Assembly (NCBI RefSeq): GCF_029338275.1
Contig: NZ_CP119789.1
Location: 186,001-250,000 of the forward strand
Length of the DNA stretch: 64,000 bases
Direction of reading: 5' to 3'
DNA from: Haloarcula ordinaria
GTDB taxonomy: Archaea; Halobacteriota; Halobacteria; Halobacteriales; Haloarculaceae
Shown piece after piece: positions 1 to 8,654 of the stretch (its first letter is position 1; every line of letters starts with the position of its first letter). The notes beneath the pieces are model-generated. The model had not been told where the DNA came from and did no database searches. It was given only the letters and a program-made list of their open reading frames with translations. Made by a program: the position numbers and the translations under genes.

Positions 1-443
1 ACGCGGTCGGGGTCCCGCTGGGACTGGCCGACGGAATCGTCCTCGTGACCACACCGAACGACGTCGCCGTCAGCGACACCATCAAGACCGCCGAGCTCGC
101 GGCCCGCATCGGCGGAACGGTCCTCGGCGTGGTCGTCACCCGCGTCACCCGCGAGACGGACCTCGCCGCCATCGCCGACCGCGTCGAGTTCCCGCTGCTC
201 GCGGTCGTCCCGGACGACACGAAGCCGACGGCCGACGAGCCGACCCTGCTCAACGCCCCGGAGCGGCCCGCTTCGGACGCCTACAGGCGTCTGTCTGAGG
301 CACTCGAAGCGGTGTTCTTCGATGGAGAGGAAGCCGAGGAGGACCTCGAGGCCATGGTCGACGACGAGTGGTTCGTCGACGAGGACGCGGCGTCGGAGGA
401 CGAGGACGACCAGTCCGGCGGGGTCTTCGGCCTGTTCAACTGA
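1..443 (+). CDS. MinD/ParA-family P-loop ATPase, C-terminal part (5' end outside window)
   Basis: Only the last ~147 codons are present; the reading frame is open from base 3 to the stop at 443. The visible part (ADGIVLVTTPNDVAV, then a segment resembling the family's C-terminal half with VLGVVVTRV and PLLAVVPDD) matches MinD-type ATPases of the SIMIBI class, which in archaea position cell-surface and division complexes. It ends in a very acidic linker followed by a short hydrophobic tail GGVFGLFN, possibly a membrane-contact peptide like that of other MinD proteins (inference). The Walker A and switch regions lie upstream of the window, so the subfamily cannot be decided. Confidence 0.75.
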   Translation, partial: AVGVPLGLADGIVLVTTPNDVAVSDTIKTAELAARIGGTVLGVVVTRVTRETDLAAIADRVEFPLLAVVPDDTKPTADEPTLLNAPERPASDAYRRLSEALEAVFFDGEEAEEDLEAMVDDEWFVDEDAASEDEDDQSGGVFGLFN

Positions 444-464
444 GCGCAGGTCGCGTATTCTGTA

Positions 465-2255
465 CTACATCGAGTCCGGTGCCTCGACGCCCAGCACGTC
501 CAGCGCGTTCGCGACGGCGTGACGCGTCCCGGCGACGAGTGCGAGTCGCGCTTCGCGGGTCTCCGCGTCGGCCGAGAGCACCGGACACTCCCGGTAGAAG
601 GTGTTGAACGTCTCCGCGAGGTCCCTGGTGTAGGTGGCGACCGAGTGTGGCTGGAGGTCGGCGGCGGCCTCGTCGACCACGGCCGGGAACCGCGCGATGA
701 CCCGCAGGAGGTCGCGTTCCGCTGGTTCGTCGAGGACGTCGACGTCGGGTGCGGGCGGAACCTCGTCTTCGACGTCGTCGTCTCGCGGTTCCACCGCTCG
801 ACTGTCCGAGGCGCGGTTCCGCGCCTCGCTAAGAATGCCACAGCAGCGCGCGTGGACGTACTGGACGTACGGCGCCGACTGGGCTTCGAAGTCGAGCGCG
901 CGGTCCCACTCGAAGGTGATGCCCTTCGTCGGCTGTTTCGAGACGATGTCGTAGCGGACCGCCCCGACGCCGACCTGGTGGGCGATGCGCTCGACGTCGT
1001 CCGCGTCGAGGTCGTTGCGGGTCCGGTCGTCGAGGCGAGACTCGACCTCCTCGCGGGCGCGGTCGATGGCCTCGTCGAGCAGGTCGTCTAAGTCGATGCC
1101 GGTCCCCTCGCGGGTGCTCATCCCGCCCTCGGGGAGGTTGACCCAGGAGTAGAACACCTGCCGGAGGGCGTCGGTGTCGTTGCCCAGCAGGTCCAGCGCC
1201 GCGGAGAGCTGGTCGGCCTGGAGCTTGTGGTCCTCGCCCAGCACCGTCACCGCGCGGTCGTAGGTGTCGAACTTCCACTCGTGGTGGGCGAGGTCGCGGG
1301 TCGTGTAGAGGGAGGTGTCGTCGGAGCGCAGGAAGACGAGGTTCTTCTCGAAGTCAGGTAGGTCCAGTTGCCAGGCGTCCTCCTCGTAGACCGCACAGTC
1401 CAGTTCCTTCAGGCGACCCACCAGGTCGTCGGTCGAGCCGTCGCGCATGAACCGCGTCTCCTTGACGAACTCGTCGAACTCGGCGGGGAGGCGCGAGAGC
1501 GTCCCGCGCATCCCGCCCAGCACGGTGTCGACCACCTCGGCGACCCGCTCGTAGGTGTCCTCGTCGCCGTCTTCGAGGCCCTGAAGGATGGCCTGGACCT
1601 CGGCTTCGGCCGCCTCGACGCGGTCCGGGTCCGCTTCCTCTAAGAACTGATTGCCTTTGCGGTAGTACCGGACCATCTCGTACTCCGGGGAGTCACGCTC
1701 CGGGTCTGGCAGGTCGCTCTCGTCGAACGTCTCGTAGGCCCAGGTGAACACTGCAATCTGGCGACCGGCGTCGTTGACGTAGTAGTGGCGGTCGACGTCG
1801 TAGCCGGCGTAGTCGAGCACGCGGGCGATAGCGTCCCCGATGATGGGGTTGCGCGCCCGGCCGACGTGGACTGGGCCGGTAGGGTTCGCCGAGGTGTGTT
1901 CGACGACGACGCGCTCGTGGCGAGCGGGGAGCCGGCCGTAGTCGGCGTCGGTCGCGGCGTCGAGCGTGTCCGCGAAGTACGCGTCGCTGGGCAGGAAGTT
2001 GACGTAGGGGCCCTGTGTCGTGACCGCGCTGACGTATGGCAGGGCCGCGAGGTCTATCTCGTCGGCGACCTGGGCGGCGACCTCGGGCGGCGGCGCCCCG
2101 ACCTCGCCGGCGAGGCGGAAGGCCGCGCTGGAGGCGAGGACGGCGTCGACGTCCTCCGGCGGCTCCTCGATACCGAGGTCGTCGGTCGGCAGGTCGAGAC
2201 GCGTGAGCGCGGACTCGAGGGCGTCCTCGACCTCCGCGCGGAGCTGCAGGAACAT
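465..2255 (-). CDS. argS: arginyl-tRNA synthetase
   Basis: Class I aminoacyl-tRNA synthetase that charges tRNA-Arg in the cytoplasm. The 596-residue product has the usual length. Visible features are the N-terminal Add-1 domain (residues 1-110), the HIGH-like signature HVGR near residue 130 inside [15 protein letters not shown], a KMSKS-like loop GGMSTREG around residue 370, and the C-terminal DALR anticodon-binding domain from about residue 460 ([10 protein letters not shown]). It follows the site-2 protease gene on the same strand with a gap of about 50 nt and converges with the MinD-like gene. The ATG at 2255 gives the expected N-terminus. Confidence 0.97.
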   Translation of the reverse strand: MFLQLRAEVEDALESALTRLDLPTDDLGIEEPPEDVDAVLASSAAFRLAGEVGAPPPEVAAQVADEIDLAALPYVSAVTTQGPYVNFLPSDAYFADTLDAATDADYGRLPARHERVVVEHTSANPTGPVHVGRARNPIIGDAIARVLDYAGYDVDRHYYVNDAGRQIAVFTWAYETFDESDLPDPERDSPEYEMVRYYRKGNQFLEEADPDRVEAAEAEVQAILQGLEDGDEDTYERVAEVVDTVLGGMRGTLSRLPAEFDEFVKETRFMRDGSTDDLVGRLKELDCAVYEEDAWQLDLPDFEKNLVFLRSDDTSLYTTRDLAHHEWKFDTYDRAVTVLGEDHKLQADQLSAALDLLGNDTDALRQVFYSWVNLPEGGMSTREGTGIDLDDLLDEAIDRAREEVESRLDDRTRNDLDADDVERIAHQVGVGAVRYDIVSKQPTKGITFEWDRALDFEAQSAPYVQYVHARCCGILSEARNRASDSRAVEPRDDDVEDEVPPAPDVDVLDEPAERDLLRVIARFPAVVDEAAADLQPHSVATYTRDLAETFNTFYRECPVLSADAETREARLALVAGTRHAVANALDVLGVEAPDSM

Positions 2256-2307
2256 ACGCCCGGCTTTCGCGGCGGGGGGTAAATGGGTAACGAAAGGGTC
2301 GACCGGT

Positions 2308-4074
2308 TCAGGCGAACAGCCGCGGGCCGAACACCATCAAGATGAGCCCGCCGATCATCGACAGCGTCACCGTCAGCGTCACTGCCGTCGTCAGCCGGCG
2401 TCGGTCGGGAATCGGGAGCCGCGAGACGAACGACTCCGTCGTCGTCCGGAGGATGTGCCCGCCGTCCAGCGGGAACGTCGGGACGCAGTTGAACTGCCCG
2501 ATGACGACGTTTATCCACCCGGTCCAGAACAGGGCGTTCGCGAGCAGGAACACGCCGCCGGTGCCGAGCGCAGCGAGCGGCCCCTGGACCGTGTAGAAGT
2601 TCGTCGCGATGCCGGTGAAGCCCGCGAAGTTGTAGCCGAAGCCGCCGGCGACGCCGATAAAGGGCAGGATGAGCACGCCGAAGACGCGCTGGGCGAAGGA
2701 GAAGCCGCGGTCGGCCGTCGGGTCGTCGGTCTCGCCGCCGATGAATGAGAGGAAGGTCGCGGCCGGGTACTCGTCGATGCCGAAGTCGTTGACCGAGACG
2801 CCGCTGACCCCCGCCAGCGCGTTGATACCGAGGATGCCGTTGTCAGACCCGTCGCTCGACCCGAGCGTGACCTCGTAGGTCCGGCGCTCGCCGTCGACGT
2901 AGCCCGTGACGGACACCTGGTCGCCCGGCTGGGTCTCGTCGAGTGCGGACAACAGCGCCTCGGAGTCGTGGATTCGCTGCCCGTCGAGGGCGGTGAGTAC
3001 CATCGACTCGCCGGCCGGGCCGCCGGCCGCGGCGAGCGCCCCGTCCTCGGCCACGAGGACATAACTCCCGAGCGGCATCGTCACCGACTCGCCGCCCTGG
3101 GTCTGGAGCGTCGCGACGGTGGTGTTGCGTGCGGCCCGCTCGAACTGGCTCTGGGTCGTCACCGCCGTCCCGTTGACGGCGGTTATCGTGTCGCCGTTTC
3201 GCAACTGCGAGCTCTGGACCGCGCTGGCGACGACGACGGCCCGGTCGACCGTGACTGTCTCGCCGCCGCGTCGCGCGACGGACACCGTCTCGTTGTCGTT
3301 GGCCGCGAGGACCGCCTCAAGGTCGCGGGCGTTCTCGACGCTGACGCCGTCGACGGCGGTGATGACGTCGCCGGAGTCGAGGCCGGCCGTCGCGGCCGGG
3401 GTGCCTTCGAGCGTCCCGCCGACCGGGACGCCGTCGACGACGGAGATAGCGCCCGCGACCGGGCCAAAGAGCAAGACGAGCGCGACGAAGGCGAGCGCGA
3501 AGTTGTTCGTGACGCCCGCGGCGTACATCCGGGTCTGGGCGCCGCGGTCGGACTTCAGGAGTTTCTCCTCGTCGGGTTCGACGAAGGCCCCGATGGGAAT
3601 CACGGCCAGCATCGCCAGCCCCATCGACTTGATGTCGATGTCCTCGACGCGGCAGAGCAGGCCGTGGCCGCCCTCGTGGACGATGAGGCCGAGTGCCAGG
3701 CCGAGGACGATTTCGGGGGCGACAGACAGCGGGAGGAAGTCGTTGACGCCGGGAATCGCCAGCGCGTTACGCGGTTCGTTCAGCGCGGAGGGCTGTGGGT
3801 CGAGGATGGCCTGGACGGCCCCCACCGCGACCAGCAGGAAGGACCCGGCCATCACGACCAGCGCGATGCCGACCCCGAGGTTCCCCCAGGCCCGCCAGAA
3901 CCGCTTGGGCCTGGCCAGCCAATCGAGGAACTCCTTGCCCCGCTGGGTGTGCAGGGTCGTAATCGGGCCGGTGAACCGGATGTACTCGGGCACCACGCCA
4001 CGGGCACGGAGGAGCATCGCCACGAAACTGTAGGCGACGAGGCCCGCGAGGACCCACGTCAGCGTGCTTACCAT
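2308..4074 (-). CDS. membrane site-2 protease (M50) with PDZ domains
   Basis: Intramembrane zinc metalloprotease of the S2P/RseP type. The 588-residue protein has a zinc motif HEGGH at residues 133-137 in a membrane helix and a second conserved motif [12 protein letters not shown] near residue 540 that supplies the third ligand. Between them lie two or three PDZ-like segments (roughly residues 210-410, e.g. [19 protein letters not shown]). Hydrophobic helices flank both motifs. Such enzymes cleave membrane-anchored regulators or signal peptides; the substrate is not evident here. argS follows about 50 nt downstream on the same strand. A second, smaller S2P homologue lies at 16840-18036. Confidence 0.9.
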   Translation of the reverse strand: MVSTLTWVLAGLVAYSFVAMLLRARGVVPEYIRFTGPITTLHTQRGKEFLDWLARPKRFWRAWGNLGVGIALVVMAGSFLLVAVGAVQAILDPQPSALNEPRNALAIPGVNDFLPLSVAPEIVLGLALGLIVHEGGHGLLCRVEDIDIKSMGLAMLAVIPIGAFVEPDEEKLLKSDRGAQTRMYAAGVTNNFALAFVALVLLFGPVAGAISVVDGVPVGGTLEGTPAATAGLDSGDVITAVDGVSVENARDLEAVLAANDNETVSVARRGGETVTVDRAVVVASAVQSSQLRNGDTITAVNGTAVTTQSQFERAARNTTVATLQTQGGESVTMPLGSYVLVAEDGALAAAGGPAGESMVLTALDGQRIHDSEALLSALDETQPGDQVSVTGYVDGERRTYEVTLGSSDGSDNGILGINALAGVSGVSVNDFGIDEYPAATFLSFIGGETDDPTADRGFSFAQRVFGVLILPFIGVAGGFGYNFAGFTGIATNFYTVQGPLAALGTGGVFLLANALFWTGWINVVIGQFNCVPTFPLDGGHILRTTTESFVSRLPIPDRRRLTTAVTLTVTLSMIGGLILMVFGPRLFA

Positions 4075-4148
4075 CTACCAGTACGGAAGGGGCAGCGATT
4101 CAAGAGGGTTTGGTTCGACCCGCTCTCGGCGGGTGTGCGGACGCGCCG

Positions 4149-6428
4149 CTAGTCGTCCGAAACCATCGGGTCGGACACCGGTGCGTCGTCGTCGGCCAAC
4201 ACCGAGCGCAGGTCGAACCGCTTGCGGAGCACGTCCGCGGTGAAGATGGTCGTCCCGAGGATGATGAGCGTGTCACCGGGCATCCGCGCCCAGAACAGCA
4301 GTTCCACGAGCGGTCGCTCGTAGAAGGCGACGCTCCGGGCGGCGTCGTAGCCCTGCGTGAACGCCACCTCCAGTTGGAGGAACCCGACCGGCGTGACGGA
4401 GCCGAGCACCATCAGCGCCAGGCCGGCGTTCCAGCACCAGAACGCGTAGCGGAGCCACGAGCCGTCCCAGTCGGTCGGGTCGACGCTGATTCGGAGCATG
4501 TAGGTCGCCATCCCTATCGCGAGGAAGCCGAAGGCCCCGAACATCGCCGCGTGAGCGTGTGCGACCGTGAGGTAGGTGCCGTGCTCGTAGTAGTTCACCA
4601 GCGGGAGGTTGATGAAGAAGCCCAGCACACCGGCGCCGACGAAGTTCCAGACGCCGGAGGCGACGATGAACATGAACGGGACGGTGTAGGGGAACGCCTC
4701 GCCGCCGGTCGCCATGGCTCGGTACTCGTTGATGGCCTCGTAGAGGATGAACACGAGCGGGACGAGTTCGAGCGTCGAGAAGGCACTCCCGATGGGCACC
4801 CAGAGGTCGGGCATGCCGATCCACCAGTAGTGATGGGAGACGCCGATGACGCCGGTGCCCATAACCAGCAGCGCCTCGAACATCACCGCCTTGGCGGCGC
4901 TCCGGCGCTTCAGGAGGTTCATCGACACCAGCGTGATGCCGACGATGGCGACGATGAAGAACTCGAAGGCCCCCTCGACCCACATGTGGACGACCCACCA
5001 GCGCCAGAACTCCGTGACCGCGATGTTCGTCTGTGGGGTGTAGAGCATCCCGGCGCAGAACAGCAGCGCGATGGAGCCGCCAGCGTAGAGGATGAGATGC
5101 GACAGTCCGTACTTCGGTTCGTCGTCGAGGAGCGGTTTGAACCCGCGGTAGGCGAGGCCGGCCCAGATAAGGAAGCCCGCCAGCAGGCCGACCTGCCAGA
5201 GCCGACCGACTTCGAGGTACTCCAGGCCCTCGTTCCCGAGAATCCACCACAGCTGGCCGTCGAAGACACCCTGCGCGCCGAGCCAGATACCGACCAGCCC
5301 GCCGACGGTGACGACCACGAGCGCCCCCAGCAGCCCGTTGACGAAGGTCCCCTGGCGAGCGGGTTCGTGCCCCGTCAGCAGCGGCGGGAGGAAGAGGCCC
5401 GCGCCGAGCCACAGGGTCGCGATCCAGAGGATGCCGAGGTCGATGTGCCACGTCTTCGCGATGGCGAAGGGGAGCCACTGGAGGATATTGACCCCCAGTA
5501 ACTCGCCAAGGCCGAAGAAGGCGGCCCGCTCGACGTAGAAGTGCGCGAGCAGCCCGCCCAGCAGCACCTGCGAGAGGAACAGCCCGGCCGCGACGGGGAT
5601 GAACCGCGTCGCGGCTCGCTGCCCCGGGAACAGCGCCACGTCGTCCGGTTTGGGGACGTCGATACCGTCGACGTCCGGTTCGGGCAAGTCGATGCTCCGG
5701 TAGAGCCAGACGGCGAGCCCCACACCAGCCACCAGCAAGACCATCGCGACGACGCTCCAGGTCATCGCGGCGGCGGTGGCGTCGTTGCCCGCGCCGGGCG
5801 CGTAGGGCCACTCGTTCGTGTAGGAGTGGTCGCCCGCCGGCCGGTCGGCGTGGGAGAACCACGCCGTCCACATGGCGAAGTCGGCGAACTGCCTGGCCGC
5901 TCGTTCGCTCTCGATCATTCCCTCGGGGACGCCGCGGTCGTGACTCCCCTCGTGGTAGCGCTCGACGTACTCCTCCCGGACCTGTCGGTGGGCGTACGCC
6001 TCGGCGGCGGAGTACTGGACCACGTCGCCGTCGGCCCGCCGGTCGAGTCGCTGTTCGACGCGGGTGGCGATGGCGGCCTGGCGCTCCGCCGAGAGCGCGT
6101 CGTAGCCGGTCCCGTACTCCTGGCGGGCGTGGTACGCACGCATGTACTGCACCTTCAGGTCCAGCGCGTCGGCAGTGAAGTCGACGCCGTAGTACGCGCC
6201 GTTGCCCAGAATCGAGCCGTGATTCATCAGGCCGGCCCGCTGGAAGGCCGTCTTCCCGGTACGGATGTCCTCGCTGGTCGCGAGCGTCGCCCCGTCGGGC
6301 CCCTCGATGCGGTCGGGGATGGGCGGGGCCTTCTCGTAGGCCAGTGCCGCGCCGGCGCCCATCACGACGAGGTTGACGACGAACGCGACGACGAGGAGTC
6401 TTGCGAGCGTCTGTCTGGTCACCTGCAT
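4149..6428 (-). CDS. norB: quinol-dependent nitric oxide reductase (qNOR)
   Basis: Single-subunit nitric oxide reductase that reduces 2 NO to N2O with electrons from the quinone pool. The 759-residue product has an N-terminal TM helix, a large extracytoplasmic domain (residues 35-230) without a CxxCH haem-c motif, then about 12 more TM helices of the haem-copper oxidase fold. NOR hallmarks are MWVEGAFEFF (the NOR-type glutamates), HHYWWIG (non-haem iron ligands) and AHAHAAMFGAFG (haem ligands). I chose ATG 6428 because the reading before it is low-complexity arginine-rich sequence and the norZ-like N-terminus MQVTRQTLARL begins there. A CGAAC-N2-GTTCG palindrome lies 67 nt upstream. Confidence 0.95.
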   Translation of the reverse strand: MQVTRQTLARLLVVAFVVNLVVMGAGAALAYEKAPPIPDRIEGPDGATLATSEDIRTGKTAFQRAGLMNHGSILGNGAYYGVDFTADALDLKVQYMRAYHARQEYGTGYDALSAERQAAIATRVEQRLDRRADGDVVQYSAAEAYAHRQVREEYVERYHEGSHDRGVPEGMIESERAARQFADFAMWTAWFSHADRPAGDHSYTNEWPYAPGAGNDATAAAMTWSVVAMVLLVAGVGLAVWLYRSIDLPEPDVDGIDVPKPDDVALFPGQRAATRFIPVAAGLFLSQVLLGGLLAHFYVERAAFFGLGELLGVNILQWLPFAIAKTWHIDLGILWIATLWLGAGLFLPPLLTGHEPARQGTFVNGLLGALVVVTVGGLVGIWLGAQGVFDGQLWWILGNEGLEYLEVGRLWQVGLLAGFLIWAGLAYRGFKPLLDDEPKYGLSHLILYAGGSIALLFCAGMLYTPQTNIAVTEFWRWWVVHMWVEGAFEFFIVAIVGITLVSMNLLKRRSAAKAVMFEALLVMGTGVIGVSHHYWWIGMPDLWVPIGSAFSTLELVPLVFILYEAINEYRAMATGGEAFPYTVPFMFIVASGVWNFVGAGVLGFFINLPLVNYYEHGTYLTVAHAHAAMFGAFGFLAIGMATYMLRISVDPTDWDGSWLRYAFWCWNAGLALMVLGSVTPVGFLQLEVAFTQGYDAARSVAFYERPLVELLFWARMPGDTLIILGTTIFTADVLRKRFDLRSVLADDDAPVSDPMVSDD

Positions 6429-6495
6429 ACGGGAGCTGGTCGGACGGCCACGCCTTTCAACGAGGGACGGCGTTCCCACCGGGCGGCAGTGTGGG

Positions 6496-6507
6496 CGAAC
6501 GTGTTCG
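6496..6507. promoter_or_regulatory. palindromic site A (CGAACGTGTTCG) upstream of the NO reductase gene
   Basis: CGAAC-GT-GTTCG lies in the divergent region between the NO reductase start (67 nt to the left) and the SRPBCC gene start (91 nt to the right). It matches the other sites in this 7-kb island. The family resembles the inverted repeat I recall for NarO-controlled anaerobic promoters of Haloferax volcanii (from memory; the exact published spacing is not certain). Confidence 0.75.
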
Positions 6508-6598
6508 GCCGCGATCGGATAGTCATCGAGCGCACCGCGTTCCCGATGCACGGGAACCCGGGCGGCGTTTTACGTGGCTGAGCGACAGAGAACCGAGT

Positions 6599-7015
6599 AT
6601 GGAGCGTGTCACAGTCTCGCGGCACTTCGAGACCGACCCCGGGACCGTCCGGGCCGCGATAGCCGACACGGCCGCATTCATGCGCGGTGCGGGGTTCGAC
6701 GCGGTGGACTACGACGGGGACCACCTGCGCATCGAGAACCGGGTCGGGCTGTTCGACGTCGACCTCGAACTCCGCGTCGTGTCGGACGAGGACGCGGCGC
6801 TCGCCTACGAGCAACACGAGGGCGTGTTCGACTCGATGCGGACCGAGTACCACGTCGAGGCGGTTGCCGGCGGCACGACGGTCACGGCGACCACGGTGTA
6901 CGAGATGCTGGACCTCGCCGTCGTCGGTAAACTGCTCGATGCGAGTGTCGTCCGACGCCAGCGCCGAAAGGAACTGAACACACAGTTCGACTGGCTGGCC
7001 GAACGCCTGGAGTGA
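6599..7015 (+). CDS. SRPBCC-fold (START-like) protein
   Basis: A 138-residue protein whose pattern of an N-terminal 'bad-fit' ligand-pocket fold (VTVSRHFETDPGTVRAAIAD, later GGTTVTATTVYEMLD) and C-terminal amphipathic helix (RRQRRKELNTQFDWLAERLE) fits the SRPBCC/polyketide-cyclase-like superfamily, which binds hydrophobic ligands. The substrate is unknown. I chose ATG 6599 over the upstream alternative at 6401 because the N-terminus MERVTVSRHFE starts a recognisable beta strand and the extra 66 codons are arginine-rich non-coding-like sequence. It is divergent from the NO reductase and ends directly before palindrome B, next to the CGCGG small-protein gene. Confidence 0.8.
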   Translation: MERVTVSRHFETDPGTVRAAIADTAAFMRGAGFDAVDYDGDHLRIENRVGLFDVDLELRVVSDEDAALAYEQHEGVFDSMRTEYHVEAVAGGTTVTATTVYEMLDLAVVGKLLDASVVRRQRRKELNTQFDWLAERLE

Positions 7016-7027
7016 CGAACATGTTCG
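7016..7027. promoter_or_regulatory. palindromic site B (CGAACATGTTCG) upstream of the CGCGG small-protein gene
   Basis: A perfect copy of CGAAC-AT-GTTCG begins one base after the stop of the SRPBCC gene and ends 38 nt before ATG 7066. The spacing matches sites D and E. The ATG at 7021 lies inside the palindrome, which argues that this ATG is not the real start of the next gene. Confidence 0.8.
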
Positions 7028-7065
7028 CGACACGACTCTGGCCGCTGGCGCTGCAAGGCCCACCT

Positions 7066-7365
7066 ATGGGCCTGACCGACGACGACGTGTCCGTGACGGA
7101 CCACGTCCACGAGAACTCGTGGTCGGCGAACCTGGAGACGGCCGACCACGCCGAGGACCGGGCGCTGGTGACCGAGGGGGCGGTCGACGCCGTCGCGAAG
7201 ACGGCACCGGGCCACCACGTGAACCTCGTCACCCACGCCGCACACGGCCACCCCGAATCGTACCTCTTCCCGGTCCTCGACGAGCGGTTCGGAGCACGCA
7301 TCGAGTACGACTACGTCCAGCAGTGTGGCTGTGGCGGCCACGTCACGAGAGTGCAGGTCGACTGA
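7066..7365 (+). CDS. CGCGG-motif small protein, candidate radical-SAM-modified RiPP precursor
   Basis: A 99-residue protein ending in QQCGCGGHVTRVQVD, with the CGCGG motif at residues 87-91. The rest is rich in histidine and acidic residues (HVHENSW near the start; GHHVNLVTHAAHGHPE at 49-64). I recognise it as the haloarchaeal 'CGCGG family' annotated as putative radical-SAM-modified peptides; no modification has been shown as far as I know. Its stop overlaps the start of the radical SAM/SPASM gene by one base (TGATG), so the two are translationally coupled. Starts at 7012 (GTG) and 7021 (ATG) are possible, but palindrome B covers them; ATG 7066 puts the site at the same distance as elsewhere. 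The mature function is unknown; metal binding by the Cys/His clusters is only an inference. Confidence 0.8.
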   Translation: MGLTDDDVSVTDHVHENSWSANLETADHAEDRALVTEGAVDAVAKTAPGHHVNLVTHAAHGHPESYLFPVLDERFGARIEYDYVQQCGCGGHVTRVQVD

Positions 7366-8429
7366 TGTTCGGGGACATCGACTTCGACGAGCGACCGCTG
7401 GTGCTCATCTGGGAACTGACGCAGGCCTGTGAGCTGGCCTGTAAACACTGTCGGGCCGACGCCCAGCCACGGCGTCACCCCGACGAACTCACCACAACCG
7501 AGGGCAAGGCGCTCCTGGACGAGGCCCGACAGTTCGGTGAGGGCCAGCTGGTCGTCCTCTCGGGGGGCGACCCGCTCGCACGCGACGACGTCGTCGAGCT
7601 GGTCGACTACGGGACCGACCGCGGCCTCCAGATGACGCTGACGCCGAGCGGAACGACGTCGCTGACCGCCGACGCGCTGGCCGACCTCGAGGCCGCCGGG
7701 CTCCGGCGACTGGCGCTGTCCATCGACGGCGGCAGCGAGACGGCCCACGACGGGTTCCGCGGCGAGGACGGCAGTTTCGAGGCAACCCTCCGGGCGGTCG
7801 AGGCCGCCCGCGAGCAGGGCATCCCGCTCCAGGTCAACACTACGGTCTGTGCGGAGACGGTCGAGCAGTTACCGGCCATCCGAGACCTCGTCGCCGACCT
7901 CGGGGCAGTGCTGTGGTCCGTCTTCTTCCTCGTCCCCGTCGGTCGGGGTCGGGTGCTGACGCCCATCACATCCGAGCGGGCAGAACGGGTGATGGAGTGG
8001 CTCCACGACGTGGCCGACGAGGCCCGCTTCGGCGTCAAGACCACCGAAGCGCCACACTACCGCCGGGTCGCCGCCCAGCGGGCGGGGGGCGAGGACGACG
8101 GACTCCGCCGGCGGAGGGGCGTCCGTGCGGGCAAAGGGTTCGCCTTCGTCAGCCACACCGGCGAGATCTATCCCTCGGGTTTCCTCCCCGAGTCGGCGGG
8201 GAACGTCCGCGAGGCGTCGCTCGTCGACGTCTACCGTGACGCCGACCTGTTCGAGGCGTTGCGCGACGACGACGCCCTGCAGGGAGACTGCGGGGCCTGT
8301 GAGTTCCGAACCGTCTGTGGCGGAAGCCGCTCGCGGGCCTACGCCCACACCGGCGACGCGCTCGCCGAGGACCCGCTCTGTGCGTACGACCCCCAGTCGG
8401 CGAGCGAGCAAGCCCCGGCCGACGACTGA
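7365..8429 (+). CDS. radical SAM/SPASM domain protein (TIGR04053-like), putative peptide maturase
   Basis: A 354-residue radical SAM enzyme. The [4Fe-4S]/SAM motif CELACKHC (C22-x3-C26-x2-C29) opens the TIM barrel; SGGDPL is the SAM-binding GGE-like motif. The C-terminal SPASM domain (GDCGACEFRTVCGG, then C about 20 residues later) would hold auxiliary clusters. Among families it most resembles the TIGR04053 group, related to haem-maturation enzymes of the AhbC/AhbD/NirJ type. It overlaps the CGCGG gene by one base, so it probably acts on that protein (inference). An alternative is a role in haem or haem-d1-like chemistry for denitrification, though no cytochrome cd1 gene is visible here. A T5 tract follows the stop. 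Confidence 0.88.
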   Translation: MFGDIDFDERPLVLIWELTQACELACKHCRADAQPRRHPDELTTTEGKALLDEARQFGEGQLVVLSGGDPLARDDVVELVDYGTDRGLQMTLTPSGTTSLTADALADLEAAGLRRLALSIDGGSETAHDGFRGEDGSFEATLRAVEAAREQGIPLQVNTTVCAETVEQLPAIRDLVADLGAVLWSVFFLVPVGRGRVLTPITSERAERVMEWLHDVADEARFGVKTTEAPHYRRVAAQRAGGEDDGLRRRRGVRAGKGFAFVSHTGEIYPSGFLPESAGNVREASLVDVYRDADLFEALRDDDALQGDCGACEFRTVCGGSRSRAYAHTGDALAEDPLCAYDPQSASEQAPADD

Positions 8430-8430
8430 C

Positions 8431-8435
8431 TTTTT
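8431..8435 (+). terminator. T-run terminator after the radical SAM gene
   Basis: TTTTT begins one base after the stop codon. Short T-tracts are the usual archaeal terminator signal, so the CGCGG/radical SAM transcript probably ends here, separately from nirK. Confidence 0.5.
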
Positions 8436-8545
8436 CGCACGTCACCGTCCAGGAGCGTCGCGCTCGAGCAGGGACACCGCCGGGGAGGGGTACCGGCACG
8501 GCGAGACTGCGGGCCACGAGTCGAGTGACCCACACCCCCGGGGAG

Positions 8546-8554
8546 TATATAAAA
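8546..8554 (+). promoter_or_regulatory. TATA box candidate of nirK
   Basis: TATATAAAA in GGGAGTATATAAAAG is a strong archaeal TATA box. It predicts a transcript starting near 8577 and a ~78-nt leader before nirK. A second TATA-like CATATATG at 8606-8613 would give a leader of only about 15-20 nt. Confidence 0.6.
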
Positions 8555-8560
8555 GAACGG

Positions 8561-8572
8561 AGAACATCTTCG
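8561..8572. promoter_or_regulatory. degenerate palindromic site C (AGAACATCTTCG) upstream of nirK
   Basis: It matches CGAACATGTTCG at 10 of 12 positions and is the only site-like sequence in front of nirK. It lies 82 nt before the start codon, just downstream of the stronger TATA box. The position therefore differs from the other sites; it could be used with the second TATA-like box at 8606, where it would again lie upstream of the promoter. Confidence 0.45.
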
Positions 8573-8654
8573 GGACGTCCCCCGCCGGCTGAGAAGCTGC
8601 TGGGCCATATATGCCGTTCTCGTCCCCACGTCCACCTGTACGGAGGGACACCAG

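Noticed and set aside
6821-6836. Other TGTTCG strings inside genes as further operator copies
   Set aside because: They are single half-sites arising from common Leu/Val-Phe-Asp codons, without an opposing CGAAC at the right distance.
7021-7365. Earlier start (GTG 7012 or ATG 7021) for the CGCGG gene
   Set aside because: Both lie in or before palindrome B; the resulting N-terminus MFATRLWPLALQGPP is unlike the acidic rest, and ATG 7066 gives the site spacing seen at the other genes.
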